From: Arcicella sp.
Lineage (GTDB): Bacteria; Bacteroidota; Bacteroidia; Cytophagales; Spirosomataceae
Assembly (NCBI GenBank): GCA_025454855.1
Contig: JALONS010000008.1
Location: 1 to 41,135 of the forward strand
Direction: 5' to 3'
DNA: 41,135 nucleotides
Shown: in pieces, positions 16,055 through 24,695 of the stretch
How the letters are laid out: each line of letters begins with the position of its first letter
Position numbering within the stretch: the stretch's first letter is position 1
The notes under the pieces: generated by a model
Databases searched by the model: none
Told to the model about the DNA's origin: nothing
Seen by the model: the letters and a program-made list of their open reading frames with translations, nothing else
Program-made: the position numbers and the translations under genes

Positions 16055-16114
16055 CTTTAATTTCTTTGTAACAAAATACAAAATTACGGAATTTTAAGGG
16101 AAAAATTACTTGGG

Positions 16115-16179
16115 AGGTAAATTAGGTATCGCATTCAGAAAAGTTGATTGTATTAGTAAAACAATTTACCTAAATTTAG
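16115..16179. promoter_or_regulatory. Candidate operator region of the toxin-antitoxin pair
   Basis: AGGTAAATT (16115-16123) is repeated inverted as AATTTACCT (16163-16171). The second copy runs into the 10-bp palindrome CTAAATTTAG (16170-16179), just before the antitoxin ATG. Type II antitoxins usually repress their own promoter through such sites. Confidence 0.4.
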
Positions 16180-16193
16180 AAAAAAATAAAATC

Positions 16194-16424
16194 ATGAGAA
16201 CATTAAATGTTACAATATCAGATATTGAGTTTAACAAGTTTGGGTTAAAAAATAACAATCTTACTTTTACTGATTTTGTAGATATGATTAGTAAAGAATT
16301 GTCTCGCCAAAATTTGAATAAGTGCATTGAACTTGCAGAGAAATATGGGCTTTCAAAAATGACCATGGAAGAAATCACAAACGAGGTAAAAGCTGTAAGA
16401 CAGAATGCAAAAAATCGTAATTGA
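16194..16424 (+). CDS. Putative antitoxin paired with PIN toxin
   Basis: The product is 76 residues from the ATG at 16194; a TTG at 16110 would lengthen it through the operator-like repeats and is unlikely. The N-terminal RTLNVTISDIEF resembles a short beta strand of a ribbon-helix-helix protein, then helices with TFTDFVDMISKEL and a charged tail. The gene overlaps the PIN gene by 20 bases, the usual arrangement for antitoxin-toxin pairs. The family name is not recognised; the role is inferred from position and size. Confidence 0.7.
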   Translation: MRTLNVTISDIEFNKFGLKNNNLTFTDFVDMISKELSRQNLNKCIELAEKYGLSKMTMEEITNEVKAVRQNAKNRN

Positions 16425-16824
16425 CACCAACGTAATGGTTTCAGCACTTATTCAACGAAGTTATCCTTATCGAATTTTTTACGACCTTTTCATTGATGAA
16501 AAGATTATACTTTGCGTTTCAGACGAACTTATGGCTGAATATTACGAAGTTTTATCAAGAGAAAAGTTTGCTAAATTCCCCAACTTCTTCGCTCGGGCTG
16601 AGGCTTTATTAGTTGATATAGAGTCCAAATCTGTAAAATATTTTCCAACAATAAAACTTGATTTAATTTCTGACGCTGATGATAATATGATTTTGGAACT
16701 TGCGGACGAATGTTCTGCCAATTTCGTAATTACTGGAAATACAACTGATTTTACTTTTCCCAGTTATAAACAAACTAAGATTGTAACGCCAAGAGAATAT
16801 TGGGAGAATTATCAACCTGATTGA
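16405..16824 (+). CDS. PIN-domain toxin (putative ribonuclease)
   Basis: The 139-residue PIN protein begins QKIVIDTNVMVSAL with the first metal-binding Asp7. It has Glu45, Asp93 in SDADDNMILELA, and the late VITGNTTDF, in which Asn112 and Asp115 lie near the fourth site. It looks intact. This is the COG1569-like PIN group (named from memory), whose members act as RNA-cleaving toxins with an upstream antitoxin. It ends at a strong bidirectional terminator shared with rpoD. Confidence 0.83.
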   Translation: MQKIVIDTNVMVSALIQRSYPYRIFYDLFIDEKIILCVSDELMAEYYEVLSREKFAKFPNFFARAEALLVDIESKSVKYFPTIKLDLISDADDNMILELADECSANFVITGNTTDFTFPSYKQTKIVTPREYWENYQPD

Positions 16825-16850
16825 ACCATTTAGCGAAATGTCAAAACAAC

Positions 16851-16890
16851 AAAAACCGCCAATTAAAAATCTTTAATTGGCGGTTCTGTT
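16851..16890. terminator. Bidirectional terminator between PIN toxin and rpoD
   Basis: A 14-bp perfect stem (16854-16867 with 16872-16885, 4-base loop) has a T run on the plus side and an A run before it. It can therefore end transcripts from either direction. Confidence 0.88.
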
Positions 16891-16906
16891 TTTATCTCAA
16901 AAAAAT

Positions 16907-17770
16907 CTATCCCAAATAAGTCTTCAAAGCCTTACTTCTTGACGTATGTCTTAAACGACGAATGGCTTTTTCTTTTATCTGACGTACACGCTCACGAGTA
17001 AGATTGAATTTTTCTCCAATTTCTTCCAAAGTCATAGCGTGTTCTCCGTTCAAGCCAAAATATAACGTTACTACATCAGCCTCACGTTGTGTCAAGGTTG
17101 ATAAAGCTCTTTGCACTTCTCTACGAAGAGAATCATTAATCAATCCCGAATCTGGTTTATCTTCACCGTCATTTTCCAAAACGTCCAACAATGAATTTTC
17201 CTCTCCTTGCACAAATGGAGCATCCATTGATACATGACGACCTGATATTTTCAACGTATCTACTACCTCACCAGTAGAAATCTCTAAAACCTCCGCTAAT
17301 TCTTCGGGAGTTGGTTCACGCTCAAACTTCTGCTCTAATTCCGAAAACGTTTTCGAGATTTTATTTAAAGAACCCACACGGTTTAAAGGTAAACGTACAA
17401 TACGTGATTGCTCCGCCAAAGCCTGAAGAATAGACTGACGAATCCACCAAACGGCGTAAGATATAAATTTAAAACCACGAGTTTCGTCGAAGCGTTGTGC
17501 AGCCTTAATCAAACCTAAGTTCCCTTCATTGATTAGGTCTCCGAGGCTAAGTCCTTGATTTTGATATTGTTTAGCTACTGAAACCACAAAACGAAGGTTG
17601 GCTTTCGTTAGTCGTTCCAATGATAACTGGTCTCCATCTCGAATTTTCTGAGCTAAAATAACTTCCTCCTCTGGTGTCAATAAATCCACCTTACCGATTT
17701 CTTGTAGATACTTATCAAGTGACTGACTTTCTCTGTTAGTAATCTGCTTACTAATTTTTAGCTGTCTCAT
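16907..17770 (-). CDS. rpoD: Primary RNA polymerase sigma factor (sigma-70)
   Basis: The 287-residue protein has region 1.2 ([21 protein letters not shown]), region 2 ([36 protein letters not shown]) and region 3 (RIVRLPLNR). Region 4 has the helix-turn-helix ([29 protein letters not shown]). Region 1.1 and the large non-conserved insert of E. coli RpoD are absent, as in the Bacteroidota housekeeping factor. It should read the TTG/TAnnTTTG promoters seen in this window. The 168-bp upstream gap before pnp shows no clear promoter match. Confidence 0.96.
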   Translation of the reverse strand: MRQLKISKQITNRESQSLDKYLQEIGKVDLLTPEEEVILAQKIRDGDQLSLERLTKANLRFVVSVAKQYQNQGLSLGDLINEGNLGLIKAAQRFDETRGFKFISYAVWWIRQSILQALAEQSRIVRLPLNRVGSLNKISKTFSELEQKFEREPTPEELAEVLEISTGEVVDTLKISGRHVSMDAPFVQGEENSLLDVLENDGEDKPDSGLINDSLRREVQRALSTLTQREADVVTLYFGLNGEHAMTLEEIGEKFNLTRERVRQIKEKAIRRLRHTSRSKALKTYLG

Positions 17771-17938
17771 ATTTTTTTAGTTGGTTAACAAAAACCGTTC
17801 TACTATTATATAATCTTTGAAAATGGTATTGATTTCACACTTTGTGTATGATGCACAAAACCAAACAATTATATAAGTACAAAAAGCACATTTTATAATC
17901 GTTTGGTAGTGAATATTTGTAAGAATAACGTTTAAACC

Positions 17939-20080
17939 TTACGATTTGTTCTCATTCTTTTCAGGTTTTGGCAAAAGAGCTTTTCTTGATAAACGATACT
18001 TCCCAGTTTTTTTGTCTATCTCAATCAACTTAACTTTGATTTGCTCGCCAATTTGAAGAACACCTTCAACCGTTTCAAGTCTTTCCCATTTAATTTCAGA
18101 GATGTGTAACAAACCGTCTTTACCTGGCAAGAACTCTACGAAAGCTCCAAAAGGCATGATAGATTTCACAACACCGTCATAAATTTCTCCTTCTTCTGGA
18201 ATCATCACAATACCCTTCACCATTCCAACCGCTTTATCCATCGATTCTTTGTTGGCAGAGAAAATTGAAACGTAACCTCCATCTGGTTTTTCTTCAATGG
18301 TTACGGTAGCTCCAGATTGTTTTTGAATATCTTGAACAACTTTACCGCCCGGTCCGATTACGGCACCAATTTGCTCCTTCATAATCTTGATTACAACCGC
18401 TCTTGGTGTTTGCGGTTTCAAGTCTGGTCTCGGTGTAGCAATGGCTTCTTTCATCTTTCCTAAAATATGCAAACGCCCTTGTTTGGCTTGGTGCAATGCT
18501 TCGGTAAGTACTTCATACGAAAGACCATCCACTTTAATATCCATTTGGCAAGCTGTAATACCATTTTCAGTACCAGTTACCTTGAAGTCCATATCACCTA
18601 AATGGTCTTCATCACCTAAAATATCCGAAAGAACGGCATATTTACCCGTTTTAGGGTCAGAGATTAATCCCATCGCAATACCCGATACAGGTGCTTTAAT
18701 CTTCACTCCCGCATCCATCAAAGCTAATGTACCCGCACAAACTGTAGCCATTGACGAAGAACCATTCGATTCTAAAATATCAGAAACCACTCGGATAGTG
18801 TACGGATTTTCAGCATCAGAAGGCAATACTTTTTTGATGGCTCTCATCGCTAAATTCCCGTGTCCAATTTCTCTACGTCCTGGAGCTCTGTTTGGCTTCA
18901 CTTCACCAGTTGAAAATCCAGGAAAATTGTAATGCAACATGAAACGATTGTAACCAGAAACCATTGCTTGGTCAACGATTTGCTCGTCCATTTTCGTACC
19001 TAATGTAACGGTTGTCAATGATTGTGTTTCTCCACGAGTGAAAACGGCTGAACCGTGTGGTGAAGGAAGATAATCAACCTCACACGTAATTTGGCGAATT
19101 TCATCCAACTTACGACCATCCAAACGATAGCGTTCCGTTAAAACCATCTGACGAACCGCTTCTTTTTCAATATCGTGAAAATACCATTTTGCCAAACTCT
19201 TACTCACGGTTGTATCTTCTGGCAAAGTGGCAAAATATTCTTCTTCGATGGCATTAAAAGATTCTCTACGACCTGATTTACTTGGATTGCCCAACTTCGC
19301 CACGTCATAAAACTTCTGATAATAATTATCCCAAAGTGTTTTTCTTAACTCTTCATCATGCGTTTCGTGATTATATTCACGCTTTGTTGTTTTTCCTACC
19401 AATTCAGTAAGTTCAACTAAAGCAGCACAATGAATCTTAATGGCATCATGGGCTAATTTCAAAGCAGTTAACATATCTTCTTCCGATACTTCTTGCATCT
19501 CTCCTTCTACCATCAAAATATCATTAGCGTTAGCTGCTACAATAAGCTCTAATTCAGCATTATCAATTTGAGAATATAATGGATTGACAACGAACTCACC
19601 TTTAATTTTAGCTACTCGTACCTCAGAGATGGGTCCATTAAAAGGAATATCAGAAACTGCCAAAGCTGCGGCAGCGGCTAAACCAGCAAACGCATCGGGT
19701 GCAACCTCTGAATCCGCAGAAATCATGGAGATAGCTACCTGAGTATCAGCGTGATAGTCTGAAGGAAAAGTAGGACGCAATGCTCTATCAACCAAACGAC
19801 TTACTAATACTTCATAATCTGAAAGTTTTGATTCACGACGTAGAAAACCTCCTGGAATTTTACCAGAAGAAGCAAATTTTTCTTGATAATCAACTGATAA
19901 AGGTAAGAAATCTGTACCTTCTTTGGCAACGGGGCTTGAGACTACCGTTGCTAATAACATCATGTTCCCGCTTCTTACAACCACAGAACCATCCGCCTGT
20001 TTTGCAAGTTTGCCTGTTTCAATGGAAATTTCTTTCCCATCGGGCATTGTTATTTTTTTCGTAATTACGTTAAACGACAT
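17939..20080 (-). CDS. pnp: Polynucleotide phosphorylase
   Basis: PNPase degrades RNA 3' to 5' with phosphate. The 713 residues hold two RNase PH domains (the second with [22 protein letters not shown] and the catalytic [14 protein letters not shown] stretch). A KH domain ([21 protein letters not shown]) and a C-terminal S1 domain ([20 protein letters not shown]) follow. It is downstream of rpsO as in many bacteria, but the terminator after rpsO suggests a separate promoter or read-through. Confidence 0.98.
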   Translation of the reverse strand: MSFNVITKKITMPDGKEISIETGKLAKQADGSVVVRSGNMMLLATVVSSPVAKEGTDFLPLSVDYQEKFASSGKIPGGFLRRESKLSDYEVLVSRLVDRALRPTFPSDYHADTQVAISMISADSEVAPDAFAGLAAAAALAVSDIPFNGPISEVRVAKIKGEFVVNPLYSQIDNAELELIVAANANDILMVEGEMQEVSEEDMLTALKLAHDAIKIHCAALVELTELVGKTTKREYNHETHDEELRKTLWDNYYQKFYDVAKLGNPSKSGRRESFNAIEEEYFATLPEDTTVSKSLAKWYFHDIEKEAVRQMVLTERYRLDGRKLDEIRQITCEVDYLPSPHGSAVFTRGETQSLTTVTLGTKMDEQIVDQAMVSGYNRFMLHYNFPGFSTGEVKPNRAPGRREIGHGNLAMRAIKKVLPSDAENPYTIRVVSDILESNGSSSMATVCAGTLALMDAGVKIKAPVSGIAMGLISDPKTGKYAVLSDILGDEDHLGDMDFKVTGTENGITACQMDIKVDGLSYEVLTEALHQAKQGRLHILGKMKEAIATPRPDLKPQTPRAVVIKIMKEQIGAVIGPGGKVVQDIQKQSGATVTIEEKPDGGYVSIFSANKESMDKAVGMVKGIVMIPEEGEIYDGVVKSIMPFGAFVEFLPGKDGLLHISEIKWERLETVEGVLQIGEQIKVKLIEIDKKTGKYRLSRKALLPKPEKNENKS

Positions 20081-20159
20081 ATTTTTTTGATTTTTACCTT
20101 ACACATCTATAGTAGTTATGTTTTGTGGAAGGATTTTGTTGGATTTTAATCGCTAATTT

Positions 20160-20215
20160 CTTTCTTGTCAATCATTAAATTATCATGTAGTCGGTTAGAG
20201 CAAGAAAGATTGACA
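20160..20215 (-). promoter_or_regulatory. Interleaved inverted repeats in the pnp leader
   Basis: CTTTCTTG (20160-20167) can pair with CAAGAAAG (20201-20208), and TGTCAATC (20166-20173) with GATTGACA (20208-20215). The order is A-B-A'-B', so the stems exclude one another or form a pseudoknot. pnp is autoregulated through leader hairpins in E. coli; something similar is possible here. Confidence 0.3.
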
Positions 20216-20251
20216 TTATCATAAATTAACGAATACCCAAAGAGAGGAAAT

Positions 20252-20281
20252 AAAAAGTAGGCAATTATAAAATTGCCTACT
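20252..20281 (-). terminator. Intrinsic terminator after rpsO
   Basis: An 11-bp perfect stem (20256-20266 with 20271-20281, 4-base loop) is followed on the minus strand by five T. It lies 7 bases past the rpsO stop. Confidence 0.88.
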
Positions 20282-20288
20282 GGAAAGA

Positions 20289-20564
20289 TTACTTTCTGAT
20301 GCCGAGTTCAGCAATGATAGCACGGTAACGAGCAATATCTGTTTTGATTAAATAATCTAACAAACTTCTACGTTTACCTACCAATTTAAGAAGCCCTAAA
20401 CGAGTAGAGTGGTCTTTATGGTTTTTCTTTAAGTGTTCTGTCAAATGATTGATTCTGAAAGTGAACAACGCTATTTGCGACTCAGCAGAACCAGTATCGA
20501 TTTTTGACTTCCCATGTCCACGAGATTCGAAAATCTCCTGTTTTACTTCTGAAGTTAAATACAT
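20289..20564 (-). CDS. rpsO: 30S ribosomal protein S15
   Basis: S15 binds 16S rRNA in the small-subunit platform. The 91-residue product from the ATG at 20564 (MYLTSEVKQEIF) has the typical GHGKSKIDTGSAESQIALFTFRINHLTEHLKKNHKDHSTRLGLLKLVGKRRSLLDYL. An upstream ATG at 20606 lies inside the promoter's -7 element and cannot be the start. A well-matched promoter precedes the gene. Confidence 0.97.
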   Translation of the reverse strand: MYLTSEVKQEIFESRGHGKSKIDTGSAESQIALFTFRINHLTEHLKKNHKDHSTRLGLLKLVGKRRSLLDYLIKTDIARYRAIIAELGIRK

Positions 20565-20603
20565 CTTCAACCAGTTTAAATTGTTAATAATTATGAAAAC
20601 GTG

Positions 20604-20634
20604 CAAAATTAGTGTTTTTATCAGGCATTAGCAA
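20604..20634 (-). promoter_or_regulatory. rpsO promoter
   Basis: On the minus strand TTG (20634-20632) is followed after 20 bases by TAATTTTG (20611-20604), an exact match to the Bacteroidota TTG-N17-23-TAnnTTTG pattern. It overlaps the end of the LptF/G gene, and the S15 start codon is about 40 bases downstream. Confidence 0.75.
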
Positions 20635-22132
20635 GCGATACACCAAATTTATTCAGAATCCAAGAACCAAATCTACTTTTTTTGAATTGTTCAATTCGCT
20701 TGTTGAAATATACCGCATAAACATCTGACTCAAACAAACGGGAGTCGTTTCGGGCTTTATTGAGAAAATATAAACCGATTAAAAATAATACCGTATTCGA
20801 AACCCAAGCTCCTACTTGTACAATGACTCTGCTTTCTTTGGCGGCTTTCTCACCTTGTTGTGTCATGATATACATCAAAATAAAGAAAACTATTGCCACC
20901 ACCACGGGTAAACCGAAGCCACCCTTTTTAATAATTCCCCCTAAAGGTGCTCCAATCAAAAACATCACAAAAACCGCAATGGCATTTGTAAACTTACGAT
21001 GCCACTCTAAATCAGTGCGGTCGAAGTCTTCTTCTTTGGAAATTAATGACGCATTATTATTTTCCGCAAATGATAAAATACTGGCTACCTGCGAAGCCGC
21101 ATAATCAATATTTTGATAAGGATTACCACTTTGAACTTTTGCTAACTTTTTTGTAACCAAAGAATCTATCCAATTACGCTTGTTGGCAACCATGAGTTTT
21201 TGTTCTTTGGTAAGTTTTTTAGGAAAACTTCTCAATTCGTACACGTAATATGAACGAGCAGTTTGAATAAATCCTTCTCTGATTGTTTTATACGTTTTTT
21301 TAAGAGAATCGGAGTCATAAGATAATTCAGAAAGTCCCCGCATGATTTGGTGATGCTTAAATTGGTCTTCCTCCGTTTTGTGCATATCAAAAGCTGCTAA
21401 ACTCATTACTACCTTACTTTTCTTGAAGGCATGAGCTGCCATATCGGTCTGGTTTGAGTTGCCCGTTTTGTCGGCATCTTCCGTGTAATCATTCCCATTG
21501 AATAACTCAAAAATCAAGAATTGCTTATTCATGATGGTGTACATCTGGGCTGAATCAGCAATAGTTAGATGACGGTTACCATCTGCTTTAGTGTGGTCAA
21601 AAATGATAATATTTTTGAGGGTTTTATTATCGGGAAATTTCTTGGCAACTTTGATACTATATCCTGGCAAATCGTTGTAAAAAATCCCTTCTTTGATATT
21701 CAGTGTTGTTTTAGTGGTTTTTATATCGTAGAGTAAACTGTATCCCTTGAGGTTTGCCCAAGGCAAGGCTACGTTATTAAACCAAAATGCAAAAATTGTA
21801 ATGATAACCGCAACGATGAACATGGGTTGCATAGCACGGGTAATAGAAATACCCGCACTTTTGATGGCAGTCAATTCAAAAAACTCGCCCAATTTACCAT
21901 AGGTCATCAGAGCAGAAAGTAACATGGCAAGCGGTAAGGCGACTGGAACAGAAATTAGGCTGAAATAGAAAAACAGTTTTAGATACAGCTCAACACCTAA
22001 ATCTTTCCCGAACAAATCAGCAAAGTAGGCTACAATCATCCGCATAAGAAGGATAAAAATCACAACTGCCAAAGTCATTACAAAGGGTTGCCAAAATGAC
22101 TTTAGAATGAGTTTATCAATTTTTTTAATCAT
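20621..22132 (-). CDS. LptF/LptG family permease
   Basis: LptF and LptG form the membrane part of the ABC machine that pulls lipopolysaccharide from the inner membrane. The 503 residues show the YjgP/YjgQ layout. Membrane segments lie near the N-terminus (12-40, 50-80, 100-125), then a long periplasmic region, and three segments lie near the C-terminus from NAIAVFVMFLIGAPLGGIIKKGGFGLPV. The periplasmic part is longer and more charged than in E. coli. One gene alone cannot be assigned to F or G. Confidence 0.9.
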   Translation of the reverse strand: MIKKIDKLILKSFWQPFVMTLAVVIFILLMRMIVAYFADLFGKDLGVELYLKLFFYFSLISVPVALPLAMLLSALMTYGKLGEFFELTAIKSAGISITRAMQPMFIVAVIITIFAFWFNNVALPWANLKGYSLLYDIKTTKTTLNIKEGIFYNDLPGYSIKVAKKFPDNKTLKNIIIFDHTKADGNRHLTIADSAQMYTIMNKQFLIFELFNGNDYTEDADKTGNSNQTDMAAHAFKKSKVVMSLAAFDMHKTEEDQFKHHQIMRGLSELSYDSDSLKKTYKTIREGFIQTARSYYVYELRSFPKKLTKEQKLMVANKRNWIDSLVTKKLAKVQSGNPYQNIDYAASQVASILSFAENNNASLISKEEDFDRTDLEWHRKFTNAIAVFVMFLIGAPLGGIIKKGGFGLPVVVAIVFFILMYIMTQQGEKAAKESRVIVQVGAWVSNTVLFLIGLYFLNKARNDSRLFESDVYAVYFNKRIEQFKKSRFGSWILNKFGVSLANA

Positions 22133-22143
22133 AGCTTTTACAA

Positions 22144-22181
22144 TAAAAATGCCCGTGAATCTTTTGTTAAGACACGAGCAT
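22144..22181 (-). terminator. Hairpin between START-like gene and LptF/G
   Basis: Arms 22149-22157 and 22173-22181 pair with one mismatch and the stem continues inward (TCTT/AAGA). On the minus strand it is followed by five T. It most simply ends the START-like transcript. A -7-like TATTTTTG at 22208-22201 lies upstream of it, so it could also be a leader hairpin of the permease gene. Confidence 0.6.
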
Positions 22182-22242
22182 CGTGCGTTTTATTAGAACG
22201 CAAAAATAACATAAATTGATTTCCAGTAATAGTTAAAAATGC

Positions 22243-22635
22243 TTAATTACCAACAATCTCTTTCAATTTAAAAATCAAATCTTCCCACAACTCGCTTAGT
22301 TCATCATCATCAGTATTAGCAGAATAGTCAATTACTTTGAGATACGTAGAGCCTGTCAATTCACTAACATCCATTTTAAACTCCAGATAATTATGGTCTC
22401 TTTCATCGGGATTGCTGGGTATAAAATCAAATTTAGCCGATTTGTTCAATCTTAGCTGTGAAAGTTTCGCAATATGGCTTTCCCCGTCCCAATGAAAGTC
22501 AAAGGTTGAACTATCTTTTAGCGTCACTTTTTCGGCAAACCATTGCTGCATCCCAGATGCAGAGCTTATGTAAGGGAAAAGCACTTTCGGAGATGCTCTC
22601 AACTCAAATTCTGCTACAAATTTATGTTTACTCAT
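22243..22635 (-). CDS. START-like (SRPBCC) domain protein
   Basis: The 130-residue protein starts with the SRPBCC pattern KFVAEFELRASPKVLFPYISSASGMQQWFAEKV, as in AHSA1/START-like proteins, and ends in a long helix (ELWEDLIFKLKEIV). The fold makes a hydrophobic pocket for lipids or other ligands. This compact version is common in Bacteroidota and its ligand is unknown. It has its own promoter and terminator. Confidence 0.82.
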   Translation of the reverse strand: MSKHKFVAEFELRASPKVLFPYISSASGMQQWFAEKVTLKDSSTFDFHWDGESHIAKLSQLRLNKSAKFDFIPSNPDERDHNYLEFKMDVSELTGSTYLKVIDYSANTDDDELSELWEDLIFKLKEIVGN

Positions 22636-22722
22636 ATTTTTAAAAGATTTAGCTTAATACGATAAGCAAGAATAACGCCCTCAAAATCTATCGGTAATAA
22701 AATACCCTAAATTCTGTAATGG

Positions 22723-22752
22723 CAAAGGTATAAATGTTCAAGAAATTCGCAA
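22723..22752 (-). promoter_or_regulatory. Promoter of the START-like gene
   Basis: On the minus strand TTG (22752-22750), 19 bases, then TACCTTTG (22730-22723). The leader would be about 80 bases. Apart from this and the tRNA promoter, the 341-bp gap 22636-22976 is AT-rich with no coding or repeat signal that I can see. Confidence 0.65.
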
Positions 22753-22931
22753 GCATTTTTTTTATTTTTACAAATAAATAGCTCTTACCTATCACCTTTA
22801 TGATTGAAAATCAATGAGTTAATCCTAAAAATAATTTAATTTATTTGAAAAAACCGTTCGGAGTAATTATCTTTTTAAAGCACTGATTATCAATGATTAA
22901 GGAAATTATTGTAAAAAAGTACCAAAATGAT

Positions 22932-22962
22932 TTGTCTTGAAATATTAAAATTCTTAATTTTG
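22932..22962 (+). promoter_or_regulatory. tRNA promoter
   Basis: TTG (22932-22934), 20 bases, then TAATTTTG (22955-22962), an exact consensus match ending 14 bases before the mature tRNA. Confidence 0.75.
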
Positions 22963-22976
22963 CACCACAATAATAC

Positions 22977-23050
22977 TGCGGGATAGCTCAGATGGTTAGA
23001 GCGTAGGATTCATAACCCTAAGGTCGGCAGTTCGATCCTGCTTCCCGCAA
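22977..23050 (+). tRNA. tRNA with CAT anticodon (Met, or Ile after lysidine modification)
   Basis: The 74-base cloverleaf is complete. The acceptor stem is TGCGGGA/TCCCGCA (7 bp). The D arm is GCTC/GAGC. The anticodon arm is TAGGA-TTCATAA-CCCTA, with one A-C mismatch at its top. The T arm is GGCAG/CTGCT around TTCGATC, and A is the discriminator. CCA is not encoded. It is not an initiator: the T1-A72 pair is intact and the GGG/CCC anticodon stem is missing. Elongator Met and Ile2 cannot be separated by eye. Confidence 0.93.
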
Positions 23051-23052
23051 CT

Positions 23053-23092
23053 AAAAAAGCGTCATTGAGATATTCTCTTTGACGCTTTTTGC
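23053..23092. terminator. Bidirectional terminator after the tRNA
   Basis: A 9-bp stem (23056-23064 with 23080-23088) with an inner GAGA/TCTC is flanked by A and T runs, so it can serve the tRNA and, from the other side, rlmD. A second hairpin at about 23101-23127 (TCCC...GGGA) lies even closer to the rlmD stop. Confidence 0.8.
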
Positions 23093-23138
23093 TTAAATAC
23101 CTCCCAAAAGTTTTTCACTTTCGGGAAGTGTACTGAAA

Positions 23139-24566
23139 CTACCTCAAATCTAATCTAACTACATTCTCCACATGGTGCGTTTGTGGAAACATATCTACGG
23201 GCTGTACAGCAGTAACAGCGTATTTTAAATCTAATAATGCCAAATCACGGGCTTGGGTTGCAGGGTTACAACTTACGTAAACAATCCTTTTGGGGGCTGC
23301 CTCTAAAAGTGTTCTGACTACGGGTTCATCCATACCAGCTCGTGGTGGGTCAGTGATTACTGTATCAGGTTTACCGTGTTGGCTCACAAAATCATAACTC
23401 AACAGCTTACGCATATCGCCCGCATAAAACTCCGTATTGGTAATATTATTGATTTGGGAATTGATTTTAGCGTCTTCCACTGCCATCTCCACGTATTCTA
23501 ACCCTATAACCTTTTTGGCTTGTCGTGCCACAAAATTGGCGATTGTTCCCGTACCCGTATAAAGGTCATACACAAATTCATCTCCCTGTAAATCAGCGTA
23601 TTCACGGGTGATACGGTACAGTTCGTAAGCCTGTTTGGAGTTGGTTTGATAAAAAGACTTCGGACCTACTCGGAATTTAAGGGGTTCGCCAGTAGCATCT
23701 TCCATCTGTTCTACGATGTAAGGCAAACCTTTGAAATTGACTACTTCTAAATCAAAGAAAGTATCGTTTCCCTTTGTGTTAACTACGTAGTTTAGTGACG
23801 TAATTTGGGGAAATTGTTCAGCGAGAAAATTCATTACCAACTCAATATCTTCCATTTTACAGTACGCAAACTGAACTATCACCATCAAATCGCCCGTGTT
23901 GGCGGTACGGATAACTAAGTTTCGCATCGCTCCTTTTTCTTGCCTAATTTGCTCGTAATAATCCAGTTGATGCTTTTCGGTAAAATCTTTCAGAGCTAAA
24001 CGAATGGCGTTTGAGGGGTCTGGCTGAAGGTAACAATGGTCGATATCCAAGATTTTATCATAACGTCGGGGAATATGAAAACCCAAAGCATTTCTTGAAA
24101 ACGAATCACCCGAATTGATTTGTTCTTGGGTAAGCCAACGATTTTGAGAAAAGGTGTATTCTAATTTATTTCGATAATAAAAGGTCTCTGCGGAGGGAAA
24201 AATCGGATTAATTTCTGGCAAATTTACTTTAGCAATTCTTTCTAAAGCGTCAGTAACTTGTCTGGTTTTAAACTGTAATTGTACCTGATAATCAATATGT
24301 TGCCATTTACAGCCTCCGCAAGTACCAAAATGAGAACAAATAGTTTGTGTTCGGTACTGAGAATTTGGACGAATATTGAACGCTACAGCTTCCATGAAAC
24401 TCGACTTCGACTTCATGATTCTCAAATCCGCTATATCTCCCGGTGCCACGGGTCCTTCAATAAAAACAACTTTATCGTTGATTCGACTTAAACATTTTGC
24501 TTCTGAGGCAAAATCTTCCACTAAAACATTTTCAAAAATGAGATTCTCTTTATTTTTCTTTTTCAT
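23139..24566 (-). CDS. rlmD: 23S rRNA (uracil-C5)-methyltransferase RlmD
   Basis: The 475-residue protein from the ATG at 24566 (MKKKNKENLIFENV) starts with a TRAM domain (residues 5-60). The iron-sulfur cysteines follow: Cys77, Cys83 and Cys86 (CSHFGTCGGCKW), plus one in DIDHCYLQ. The methyltransferase part has YDLYTGTGTIANFVA for S-adenosylmethionine, TDPPRAGMDEPV, and the nucleophile Cys in VSCNPATQARDL. This fits enzymes methylating U1939 of 23S rRNA. Related RlmCD or TrmA-like specificity cannot be excluded. Met codons 9 and 42 bases upstream are possible starts but less family-like. Confidence 0.92.
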   Translation of the reverse strand: MKKKNKENLIFENVLVEDFASEAKCLSRINDKVVFIEGPVAPGDIADLRIMKSKSSFMEAVAFNIRPNSQYRTQTICSHFGTCGGCKWQHIDYQVQLQFKTRQVTDALERIAKVNLPEINPIFPSAETFYYRNKLEYTFSQNRWLTQEQINSGDSFSRNALGFHIPRRYDKILDIDHCYLQPDPSNAIRLALKDFTEKHQLDYYEQIRQEKGAMRNLVIRTANTGDLMVIVQFAYCKMEDIELVMNFLAEQFPQITSLNYVVNTKGNDTFFDLEVVNFKGLPYIVEQMEDATGEPLKFRVGPKSFYQTNSKQAYELYRITREYADLQGDEFVYDLYTGTGTIANFVARQAKKVIGLEYVEMAVEDAKINSQINNITNTEFYAGDMRKLLSYDFVSQHGKPDTVITDPPRAGMDEPVVRTLLEAAPKRIVYVSCNPATQARDLALLDLKYAVTAVQPVDMFPQTHHVENVVRLDLR

Positions 24567-24605
24567 TTGAATCATTTTACAAGCCGTAGCTCGTGTTAGA
24601 ATTTG

Positions 24606-24639
24606 CAAAAATACGGACTATGAAAATTTATATTGACAA
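24606..24639 (-). promoter_or_regulatory. rlmD promoter
   Basis: On the minus strand TTG (24639-24637), 23 bases, then TATTTTTG (24613-24606). It supports the start at 24566, since the Met at 24608 would fall inside the -7 element. Confidence 0.6.
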
Positions 24640-24695
24640 AAAGCCTCGAGTTTTAAGAAAATGAGAGAATTTTGCAAAAATTTAATTTACCACAA

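Noticed and set aside
18387-18932. 181-codon open frame on the plus strand inside pnp
   Set aside because: It is fully antisense to highly conserved pnp and its translation (Pro/Ser-rich, no motif) looks like a shadow frame.
20760-21104. 114-codon plus-strand frame inside the LptF/G gene
   Set aside because: Antisense to conserved membrane segments; its sequence is a Lys/Pro/Thr-rich shadow.
24667-24674. GAATTTTG as promoter -7 element of the classical SDR gene
   Set aside because: The first base of TAnnTTTG is wrong and no TTG lies at a usable distance; listed only as a near match.
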